Shown here in pieces: positions 57,630-64,000 of a stretch of 64,000 nucleotides of DNA (position 1 is the first letter of the stretch; every line of letters begins with the position of its first letter). The DNA is from Chloroflexota bacterium (GTDB taxonomy: Bacteria > Chloroflexota > Anaerolineae > Aggregatilineales > Phototrophicaceae): assembly GCA_016223085.1 (NCBI GenBank), contig JACRPS010000010.1, positions 295,320-359,319 on the forward strand, given 5' to 3'. The translations under genes were made by a program, and so were the position numbers. The notes under the pieces are model-generated. The model did not search any database. It was given only the letters and a program-made list of their open reading frames with translations, and had not been told where the DNA came from.

Positions 57630-59648
57630 ATGCCCCCCTTCCAGGTTGTATCTCCGTTTCAACCCACCGGCGACCAACCATCGGCGATTGCCGGGCTGGT
57701 CGAGGGCGTTCAGCAGGGCTTGCGCCACCAGACGTTGTTAGGTGCCACGGGGACTGGGAAAACCTATGCTGTGGCGAAAGTGGTCGAAGCAGTCCAGAAA
57801 CCTACGCTCGTGCTGGCACACAACAAGACATTGGCGGCCCAGTTATACGCGGAGTTTAAGGAGTTCTTCCCGCGCAACGCGGTGGAGTACTTCGTCAGCT
57901 ACTACGACTACTACCAGCCGGAAGCATATGTCCCGAAGCAGGACCTGTACATCGAAAAAGAAACCGAGATCAACGAGCAGATTGACCGGCTGCGCATCTC
58001 GGCGATGGCGTCGCTGTCGTCGCGCCGCGATGTGCTGATCGTGGCGTCAGTGTCGTGTATTTACGGCATCGGCGACCCGGAAGCGTGGCGGCAGTCAACC
58101 GTGCAGGTGGCCGTCGGCAGAACCACACGCCGTGACCATATCCTGCGCCAACTCGTGCACATCCAGTACAACCGCAACGACATGGACTTAAAACGCGGCA
58201 CGTTCCGGGCGCGCGGAGATACGCTGGAGATCGTCCCAGCCTACAGCGAATACGCCTATCGCATCCAGCTATTTGGCGACGAGGTGGAACGTATCACCCA
58301 GTTCGACCCGCTGACGGGCGAAATTCTGGCGGAACACAACGAAATCACCATCTGGCCGGCGGAACAGTACGTGACGAGCGACGAAAAGCTGAAGCAGGCG
58401 CTGCACGACATCGAGAAGGAACTGGAAGAACAGGTTGCGTTCTTCAGACGCGAGGGCAAGCTGCTCGAAGCGCAGCGGCTGGAACAGCGCACGCGCTACG
58501 ATCTGGAGATGATTCGGGAAGTGGGGTTCTGCTCCGGCATCGAAAACTACTCGCGCCATCTCGACCAGCGCCCGCCGGGCAGCCCGCCCTGGACGCTGAT
58601 TGACTACTTCCCGGACGACTATCTGATGGTGATTGACGAGAGCCACATGACCATTCCCCAGGTGCGCGGCATGTTCAACGGTGACCGCCAGCGGAAGGTC
58701 ACACTGGTGGAATATGGCTTCCGCCTGCCGAGCGCGATGGATAACCGTCCACTGAACTTTGAGGAGTTCCAGCAGCGGGTGCAGCAGGTGATTTACACCT
58801 CGGCGACGCCGGGGCCGTATGAGCGCGAGATCAGCCAGAAGGTGGTGCAGCAGATCATCCGGCCAACCGGTGTTCTCGACCCGGAAGTCATCGTCCGTCC
58901 GGTCGAAGGCCAGATCGAAGACCTGCTGCAGGAGGTGGCGCTGCGTGTCAAGAAGGGGCAGCGGGCGCTTGTGACCACGCTGACACAGCGCATGGCGGAA
59001 GAGCTGGCCGGTTACATCAACGAGATGGGCATCCGCGCCCACTATCTGCACGCCGAGATTGACACGATTGAGCGCATCGAAATCCTGCGCGATCTGCGGT
59101 TGGGGGTGTATGACGTGGTGGTTGGTATCAATCTGCTGCGCGAAGGGATTGACCTGCCGGAAGTGTCACTGGTTGCGATCCTCGATGCCGATAAAGAAGG
59201 TTTCCTGCGTTCGGAGCAGGCGCTGATTCAGATCATCGGTCGTGCCGCGCGGCACATCGAGGGTAAGGTGATTATGTACGCCAACACCATGACCGACTCG
59301 ATGAAACGCGCGATTGACGAGACTAACCGCCGCCGGGCGATTCAGGAGCAGTACAACCGGGAACACAACATCACCCCTGCCAGCATCGTCAAACAAATCC
59401 GCGACCTGACCGACCGGGTGCGAGCGATGTCCGAGGATGGAGACAAGGTTGAAGCCGGCAAGCCAGTCTCGCTGGCGGCGCTACCAAAGGACGAACTGAG
59501 CCGCATGATAAAGGAACTGGAACGCGAGATGAAAGCGGCGGCGCAGGCGCTCGAATTTGAGAAAGCGGCGGCGCTGCGCGACCAGATTCTTGATCTGCGC
59601 GGCGCGCTGGCCGACAAAGAGGCCGAGAAGAACGCGCTGTTTGGGTAA
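57630..59648 (+). CDS. uvrB: Excinuclease ABC subunit B
   Basis: The 672-residue protein has the helicase motifs in order: Walker A GATGTGKT (near residue 40), beta-hairpin [16 protein letters not shown] in [11 protein letters not shown], motif V region [15 protein letters not shown] and QIIGRAAR. The C-terminal UVR domain ([23 protein letters not shown]) binds UvrC. It verifies damage with UvrA and loads UvrC in nucleotide excision repair. A LexA-type box 16 bases before the ATG indicates SOS control. Confidence 0.98.
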   Translation: MPPFQVVSPFQPTGDQPSAIAGLVEGVQQGLRHQTLLGATGTGKTYAVAKVVEAVQKPTLVLAHNKTLAAQLYAEFKEFFPRNAVEYFVSYYDYYQPEAYVPKQDLYIEKETEINEQIDRLRISAMASLSSRRDVLIVASVSCIYGIGDPEAWRQSTVQVAVGRTTRRDHILRQLVHIQYNRNDMDLKRGTFRARGDTLEIVPAYSEYAYRIQLFGDEVERITQFDPLTGEILAEHNEITIWPAEQYVTSDEKLKQALHDIEKELEEQVAFFRREGKLLEAQRLEQRTRYDLEMIREVGFCSGIENYSRHLDQRPPGSPPWTLIDYFPDDYLMVIDESHMTIPQVRGMFNGDRQRKVTLVEYGFRLPSAMDNRPLNFEEFQQRVQQVIYTSATPGPYEREISQKVVQQIIRPTGVLDPEVIVRPVEGQIEDLLQEVALRVKKGQRALVTTLTQRMAEELAGYINEMGIRAHYLHAEIDTIERIEILRDLRLGVYDVVVGINLLREGIDLPEVSLVAILDADKEGFLRSEQALIQIIGRAARHIEGKVIMYANTMTDSMKRAIDETNRRRAIQEQYNREHNITPASIVKQIRDLTDRVRAMSEDGDKVEAGKPVSLAALPKDELSRMIKELEREMKAAAQALEFEKAAALRDQILDLRGALADKEAEKNALFG

Positions 59649-59653
59649 AAGGG

Positions 59654-59680
59654 TAGGGGCGAACCGCCGGTTCGCCCCTA
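59654..59680. repeat. Palindromic repeat TAGGGGCGAACC type
   Basis: TAGGGGCGAACC and GGTTCGCCCCTA around a short centre; first of three copies in a row between uvrB and the anti-sigma gene. Confidence 0.8.
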
Positions 59681-59700
59681 CGACAAAATTGATATCGGTG

Positions 59701-59726
59701 TAGCGACATGGCGTCGCCATGTCATG
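59701..59726. repeat. Palindromic repeat TAGCGACATGGC type
   Basis: TAGCGACATGGCG and CGCCATGTCATG, decayed at the right end. Second of the three copies. Confidence 0.6.
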
Positions 59727-59729
59727 TTG

Positions 59730-59757
59730 TAGGGGCGGGTTTGAAAACCCGCCCCTA
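59730..59757. repeat. Palindromic repeat TAGGGGCGGGTTT type
   Basis: TAGGGGCGGGTTT and its complement around two bases. Third of the three; nearly identical to 63836-63863 at the right edge. Confidence 0.85.
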
Positions 59758-59762
59758 CGGTT

Positions 59763-60938
59763 TCAATCTTGATTCACGTCCAGCACCAGCACGCGGCCAT
59801 CCAGCGTGCCAACGATCATTTGCGCTCCATCGGCGCTAAACACTGCATTGGTCAGCGGTAGGTCGAATACCAGAATGGCCGTCTGTTCGCCGCTATCCTG
59901 ATCGTACAGCCATACGGTGTTGAGCGTCCCGCCGTTGCGCACGATTGCCAGCCACTGACTGTTGTTCTGACTGAAGGCTAACGCTGTTACTGTCCCATCA
60001 CCGTCCATGACCGATTCCTGCGTACCCGTGTTCGTGTCTAACAAGTAGAGTTCGCCATCGGCGCTGCCCAGGGCCAGCAAATTGCGGTTTGAGTCGTAAG
60101 CCATTGCAGTTATCACTGAGTTTGAAGGCGCGAACTGTTTGACTGGCTGTTGTGTGGCTGTATTAAACAGATATACGGTTCCTTCCAGACCCAGGACCGC
60201 CGCCACGTTTCCATCCCGTGAGAGTAAAACCTGGGCTGCGCCCGTGCCCTCCGGCAGTTCGATGCTGGCGTTTAACTGCGCTGGCGCGGATACAATCGGT
60301 TCCATCGCCGACTGTTCTGCCGGCATGAGGGTTGGCGGTACAGGCATGACCGGCGATTCCATCCGCAGCGGCGTCGCCGTAAACTGGGGTTCACCCGGCA
60401 CAAGCGTCGGCGACGCCATTGGCGTGGGCGTGAAAGTCAGGCTTGGAGTTGGCTCAAACGTATTGGTCGCGGTTGGAGTCTCAGTCGTTTCCTGCCCGAC
60501 GATACCCGCGCTGGGCAAATCATCCGATGGACCGCGCCCGCCTGCAAACAGCAGCAGCGCGCCCAGTACCAGCGCCGCTACCACCGCTGCCGCCAGCGTG
60601 AGTGGTTGTGTGGAAAGGCGCGGATAGGTTTTCTGCCCGATCTGTCCGGTAATGGTGGTCATCATTTCCTCCGTAGCTGTAACCGAACGAGCGTGAGAGC
60701 CGTTGGCGGAGGGCTGTGCTGTCAGACGCCGGTAGAACGTTTCCGACAGCGGCGGCAACGCGCTTGACCGCGCCTCGCTTTCGGCGCGCACCGCGTCGGC
60801 CAGCGTTTGCCACTCGCGCAGTTCCTCGTGGCAGGGGTCGCACTCCGCTACCATCTGCTCAAAAGCAGCGCCGTCGGCAGCCGACAGTGTGCCGGTGAGA
60901 TAGGCCAGCAGCAGATCGTTCCAGCGTTCAGGCTTCAT
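59763..60938 (-). CDS. Transmembrane anti-sigma factor with exported beta-propeller domain
   Basis: The 391-residue protein starts with an anti-sigma segment (MKPERWNDLLLAYLTGTLSA and ECDPCHEELREW), a zinc-finger-like C-x-x-C-H helix that would bind the sigma factor. One membrane span lies near residues 112-130 (LAAAVVAALVLGALLLF). A Thr/Pro-rich linker and a C-terminal domain of repeated strands (GNVAAVLGLEGTVYLFNTAT and LLALGSADGELYLLDTNT) with WD/PQQ-like blades follow, outside the cell. The build suggests that the propeller senses an outside signal and releases the sigma factor. It overlaps the sigma gene by 11 bases. Confidence 0.85.
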   Translation of the reverse strand: MKPERWNDLLLAYLTGTLSAADGAAFEQMVAECDPCHEELREWQTLADAVRAESEARSSALPPLSETFYRRLTAQPSANGSHARSVTATEEMMTTITGQIGQKTYPRLSTQPLTLAAAVVAALVLGALLLFAGGRGPSDDLPSAGIVGQETTETPTATNTFEPTPSLTFTPTPMASPTLVPGEPQFTATPLRMESPVMPVPPTLMPAEQSAMEPIVSAPAQLNASIELPEGTGAAQVLLSRDGNVAAVLGLEGTVYLFNTATQQPVKQFAPSNSVITAMAYDSNRNLLALGSADGELYLLDTNTGTQESVMDGDGTVTALAFSQNNSQWLAIVRNGGTLNTVWLYDQDSGEQTAILVFDLPLTNAVFSADGAQMIVGTLDGRVLVLDVNQD

Positions 60939-61482
60939 GATCGGCCTCCTTCAGGCGCAGCAGGCGGCGCAGGGATGTTTTGGCGCGGTTCAGCCGGCTC
61001 TTGATCGTGCCTTCCGGCACACCGAGCAGGACCGCCGCTTCCGGCCCGCTGAGTTCGTGATAGAAGATCAGCTCCAGCGTTTCGCGCTGGTCATTCGGAA
61101 GCTGGCGCAGCGCCGCGCGCAGCGCACGGGCCTCCGCCTCCCGGTCAACCCGCGCGAACAGGCCGCTGTCATCCTGCGCCGCGCGGTCGTCCAGCGGAAC
61201 GACTGCCGGATAGCGCCGCCGCCGGGCGCCAAGGGCTTGCAGCCGGGCAATCGCCAGCAGCCAGGTTGTCACCCGGCTGTCACCGCGAAAGCTGGCTGCT
61301 CCACGCCACGCGGCCAGCATCACATCCTGAAGCACCTCTTCGGCCAACTGGCGGTTGTCCACCAGTCCGACGAGATACGCCAGGAGTCGTGCCCCATGCC
61401 GCGCGTACAGTTCCTCCAGCGCCCGCACGTCACCGCGCGCCATCGCCTGCACCAGATGGCGATCCGGGTCCTGCTCTGCCAT
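60928..61482 (-). CDS. ECF-type sigma factor
   Basis: The 184-residue protein has sigma region 2 (ELYARHGARLLAYLVGL, then VLQDVMLAAWRGAASFRGDS) and region 4 (LPNDQRETLELIFYHELSGP and GVPEGTIKSRLNRAKTSLRRL). It lacks regions 1 and 3, typical of the extracytoplasmic-function group. The overlapping anti-sigma gene is its likely regulator. Its target promoters cannot be inferred. Confidence 0.93.
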   Translation of the reverse strand: MAEQDPDRHLVQAMARGDVRALEELYARHGARLLAYLVGLVDNRQLAEEVLQDVMLAAWRGAASFRGDSRVTTWLLAIARLQALGARRRRYPAVVPLDDRAAQDDSGLFARVDREAEARALRAALRQLPNDQRETLELIFYHELSGPEAAVLLGVPEGTIKSRLNRAKTSLRRLLRLKEADHEA

Positions 61483-61548
61483 CGCGCCTCCTTCGCTCTC
61501 ACCAGATTAGTTGCTGGTTCAGGGCGGAGGGTTCCATTTTCGTTACCC

Positions 61549-62136
61549 TCAGCCGGTAGGCTGGCCGGCGGCTATCGCTGCCGGGACTTCGACCAGTCGC
61601 CCGGTGCTGACATCAAAGATAAGGCCGTAGATGGGAATTGAGCCAGGGACAAGCGGATGATTGCGAATCCGACGAACGTCGTCCACCAGACTGCGTACCG
61701 GGTCGCTGATGGTCAGCCAGTTGATGTATCGCCCTTCGGCTGAACCCGTGCCCGTGCCCGTATCCCGCCAGCCATCCGGGGCTTTGACCGCCGGTTCGAG
61801 GCTTTGCGCCAGCAGATTGCCCATGATTTCGCCGGTGATTTGCGCCATGCCGCAGTCGGTGTGGTGAATGACAAACCACGCGCGCGTGCCTAGCAGTTTG
61901 TAGGAAATGACGAGCGAGCGAATCGCGTCATCGCTGGCGCGTCCGCCGGCGTTGCGGATGACGTGAGCATCCCCTTCTGCCAGCCCGGCGAACCGGGCCG
62001 GGTCGAGCCGCGCATCCATGCAGGTGAGAATGGCGATACGGCGGCGCGGCGGCGCGGGGAGGTTCGCCTTGTCACCAAACTGCGCCGCATAAACATCGTT
62101 GGCTGCCAGAACGTCTTTCAGAGCGTAACTCATCAT
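61549..62136 (-). CDS. Beta-class carbonic anhydrase
   Basis: The 195-residue protein has the zinc ligands in CMDARLD (Cys near residue 40, with the Asp/Arg dyad) and HHTDCGM (His and Cys near residues 95-98), the beta class pattern. [15 protein letters not shown] and the adjacent [11 protein letters not shown] fit type II-like (plant/ECCA) enzymes. It interconverts CO2 and bicarbonate. It lies 66 bases ahead of the sigma gene, so co-transcription is possible. Confidence 0.93.
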   Translation of the reverse strand: MMSYALKDVLAANDVYAAQFGDKANLPAPPRRRIAILTCMDARLDPARFAGLAEGDAHVIRNAGGRASDDAIRSLVISYKLLGTRAWFVIHHTDCGMAQITGEIMGNLLAQSLEPAVKAPDGWRDTGTGTGSAEGRYINWLTISDPVRSLVDDVRRIRNHPLVPGSIPIYGLIFDVSTGRLVEVPAAIAAGQPTG

Positions 62137-62174
62137 TTAAACCTCGCTTTATTCAGCTATGCGCTTTTGCAATG

Positions 62175-62192
62175 TTACCCGGTCACGGGTAA
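62175..62192. promoter_or_regulatory. TTACCCG-GTCA-CGGGTAA palindrome in a divergent promoter region
   Basis: TTACCCG and CGGGTAA are exact complements around GTCA, 39 bp upstream of the carbonic anhydrase start and 49 bp upstream of the HMG-CoA reductase start. Its place in the 104-base divergent gap suggests an operator; no known regulator fits. Confidence 0.35.
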
Positions 62193-62240
62193 GCTATGTA
62201 CAAAACAGATGATTGTTATTGAGAGAAGGGTTTGTTTTCC

Positions 62241-63806
62241 ATGTCAACACCAATGGTAACGATTCCGAGCCTGATACTTCGCCAATTGTATACTTTTGGC
62301 AGCTTAAAAAATGTAGATGGCGGCATCCGGTTTTCGATCAAAAACCGCCTGAGCGACGCCGACCTCGCCCGGCTGATCTGCGTCAAAATCCGCGACCATG
62401 AAATCCCGCTGACGCAGGTTCGGATTGATCTGGGGGACGGTACGATCCTCACACCCGATGATATCGCGCCGGAACGTCCGGTGCATTTCCCGCTGCGCAA
62501 GACGCTGGACGTGTTTGTTCACGGCGAACACCTGCCATTTGGCAAACACAGTATTGAGATCGGCTTTGAGGCTGTGCCGTTTGGCGAGCTGATGCTGTCG
62601 GTAGAAGACTCCATCACCGAAGCTGACGATCATCTGATTCGCCTGCCGCGCAGCGAACGCGACGATTACGATTTGGAGGTGATTCAGGAACGGCAGCGGT
62701 TTGTTGAGGAATTCAGCGGTGTTAAGCTGGAACATGTCGGCCAGTTTTCGTTTGACCCCCACGTCACCAAAGGCAATATCGAGCACTTTACCGGCGTGGC
62801 GCAAATTCCGCTAGGGTTCGCTGGCCCGATTCGTATCAACGGGGAACACGCGCAGGGGGATTTTCTGATTCCGCTGGCAACGTCGGAAGGCACGCTGGTG
62901 GCCTCGTACAATCGCGGCATCAAGGTTGTAAACCTGTGCGGCGGTGTGAAGGTGACCGTGATCGGGGACGCGATGCAGCGCGCGCCGGTGTTTGTGATGG
63001 AAGACGCCCGCGCCGGACGCGAGTTTGTTAAGTGGGTGGAGGCGAACTTCGACAAAATCCGGTATGAGGCGGAAGCCACGTCTCATGTTGCCAAACTGCA
63101 ATATATTGATTCCTACCAGTCCAACAAGTTTGTTTACCTGCGCTTTAACTATTCTACCGGCGATGCCGCCGGGCAGAACATGGTCGGGCGGGCGACCTTT
63201 GGCGCGTGTAGCTGGATGCTCGACCATTACGAGGACAAAGACAAAATTAAACATTTTTATCTGGAGTCGAACTTCGCTACCGACAAAAAGGCATCGCAGA
63301 TCAATGTGATGCGGACGCGCGGCAAGCGGGTGACGGCGGAGGCCGTGATTAAGCGCAGCGTGCTGTTGCAGCAGATGCGGGTTGAACCGGAAAGCCTGCA
63401 CTATCATTCGACAGTAGCGAACGTCGGCGCGTTCCTGTCCGGCGCAAACAACAACGGCGCCCATTCGCCCAATGCGATCACGGCCATGTTCATTGCCACC
63501 GGCCAGGATGTGGCGAACGTGGCCGAGTCGTCGGCGGGGATCATCTACACCGAACTGACCGACGATGGCGATCTGTACGTTTCGCTGACCATCCCATCGC
63601 TAATTGTGGCGACGTATGGCGGCGGGACGGGACTGCCGACGCAGCGCGAATGTCTGGAAGTGCTGGGCTGCTATGGCAAGGGCAAGGTGAACAAGCTGGC
63701 AGAAATCATCGCCGGCGTGGCGCTGGCGGGTGAACTCTCGCTTGGCGCGGCCATTTCGTCGTCCGATTGGGTTTCGAGCCACGAGAAATACGGGCGCAAC
63801 CGGTAG
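62241..63806 (+). CDS. Hydroxymethylglutaryl-CoA reductase, with N-terminal extension
   Basis: ATG 62241 (MSTPMVTIPSLIL...) is preferred, with GAGAAGGG ten bases upstream; a TTG at 62232 is a poorer start. The 521-residue protein has an N-terminal extension of about 150 residues of no known family, then a class I HMGR catalytic part: ATSEGTLVASYNRG (catalytic Glu), ESNFATDKKASQIN (Lys), GQDVANVAESS (Asp) and SSDWVSSHEKYGRNR (His) near the end. It reduces HMG-CoA to mevalonate for isoprenoids. The extension takes the place of the membrane domain of eukaryotic enzymes and has no evident span. Confidence 0.92.
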   Translation: MSTPMVTIPSLILRQLYTFGSLKNVDGGIRFSIKNRLSDADLARLICVKIRDHEIPLTQVRIDLGDGTILTPDDIAPERPVHFPLRKTLDVFVHGEHLPFGKHSIEIGFEAVPFGELMLSVEDSITEADDHLIRLPRSERDDYDLEVIQERQRFVEEFSGVKLEHVGQFSFDPHVTKGNIEHFTGVAQIPLGFAGPIRINGEHAQGDFLIPLATSEGTLVASYNRGIKVVNLCGGVKVTVIGDAMQRAPVFVMEDARAGREFVKWVEANFDKIRYEAEATSHVAKLQYIDSYQSNKFVYLRFNYSTGDAAGQNMVGRATFGACSWMLDHYEDKDKIKHFYLESNFATDKKASQINVMRTRGKRVTAEAVIKRSVLLQQMRVEPESLHYHSTVANVGAFLSGANNNGAHSPNAITAMFIATGQDVANVAESSAGIIYTELTDDGDLYVSLTIPSLIVATYGGGTGLPTQRECLEVLGCYGKGKVNKLAEIIAGVALAGELSLGAAISSSDWVSSHEKYGRNR

Positions 63807-63835
63807 GTTATCCATAGTAACACGGTAGGGGCGGG

Positions 63836-63863
63836 TTTAGAAACCCGCCCCTACATAAGGTAG
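63836..63863. repeat. Palindromic repeat TAGGGGCGGGTTT type next to an IS
   Basis: TAGGGGCGGGTTT and AAACCCGCCCCTA around two bases, 30 bp after the HMG-CoA reductase stop and 56 bp ahead of the transposase start. Confidence 0.85.
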
Positions 63864-63919
63864 GGCAATCGCATATGAAATCTCAATGGAGGATAATTGT
63901 CTCTAAAAAGGGACAGACA

Positions 63920-64000
63920 TGTTTCCAGAGACGAGTATTCTCAGCCATTTTGCTCAACTGGAAGACCCACGCGATGAACGCAACCGAAAACATCCGCTCA
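63920..64000 (+). mobile_element. ISAs1-family transposase, first 27 codons (cut by window edge)
   Basis: The ATG at 63920 opens MFPETSILSHFAQLEDPRDE then RNRKHPL, which matches the start of ISAs1-type transposases (HFAxLxDPRxxRxKxHPL...). The rest lies outside the window. The left end of the element should lie between 63864 and 63919, but its terminal repeat cannot be defined without the right end. Confidence 0.7.

Noticed and set aside
59654..59757. CRISPR array between uvrB and the anti-sigma gene
   Set aside because: The three repeats differ from each other in their arms and have unequal spacing; they are separate members of the palindrome family.

Overview
The window looks like a chromosomal segment of a GC-rich bacterium of the phylum Chloroflexota (Anaerolineae-like). 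This is inferred from the gene mix rather than from a marker tree: an rpmH-rnpA-yidD-lipoprotein-yidC-jag cluster, a PTPS-related membrane protein, PucR-type regulators next to gltB, an R2lox oxidase, a class I-like HMG-CoA reductase and many small membrane or TPR proteins of unknown role. About 50 protein genes, two tRNAs, several readable promoters and one clear prophylactic-style SOS box ahead of uvrB are supported. There is no rRNA, no CRISPR array and no recognisable origin.

Layout. 0-2.8 kb: Hsp70-family protein (cut by the left edge) and two DUF2382/YsnF stress proteins. 2.8-6.9 kb: a nucleoside kinase divergent from hpt and a CCA-adding-type nucleotidyltransferase. 6.9-9.3 kb: a minus-strand operon (TPR protein, UroD-family protein, rsmD, degenerate M78-like protein). 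9.4-13.4 kb: a large PTPS-related membrane protein, then a plus-strand GNAT-GNAT-alaX operon. 13.5-17.2 kb: five consecutive uncharacterised membrane/TPR genes. 17.5-20.7 kb: ileS with a long leader and a strong terminator. 20.9-30.2 kb: two paralogous PucR-type regulators around a glutamate synthase large-subunit gene. 30.3-32.5 kb: small membrane protein, lipoprotein and LCP-family protein. 32.6-35.2 kb: an unrecognised three-gene cassette with winged-helix-like segments, divergent from rpmH across a 26-bp near-palindrome. 35.2-41.5 kb: ribosome/RNase P/membrane-insertion cluster, then a PfkB kinase and an amidohydrolase. 41.5-46 kb: DM13 protein, M29 aminopeptidase, a DUF4160-DUF2442-(TIR+FGE/C-type-lectin) accessory cluster and a secreted protein. 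46-49.8 kb: a tandem pair of dynamin-like GTPases. 49.9-55.1 kb: GAF-cyclase, lysA, GT-C glycosyltransferase. 55.1-56 kb: a decayed HTH/endonuclease-like gene and a complete two-tRNA transcription unit. 56-64 kb: R2lox, membrane protein, uvrB, ECF sigma/anti-sigma pair, beta-carbonic anhydrase, HMG-CoA reductase and the first codons of an ISAs1-type transposase.

The most pervasive non-genic feature is a family of 24-28 bp near-perfect palindromes that begin TAGGG and end CCCTA. At least fourteen copies occur. Most are intergenic, but one is inserted in frame in the TIR protein and at least two supply the TAG stop codon of the adjoining gene. A different short repeat is read through in frame in lysA, and a 96-bp MITE-like element carries one palindrome between 14-bp terminal inverted repeats. 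The strongest candidates for undescribed biology are the three-gene winged-helix cassette, the five-gene TPR/membrane operon, the TIR-C-type-lectin protein with a diversity-retroelement-like C-terminus, and the paired dynamins.
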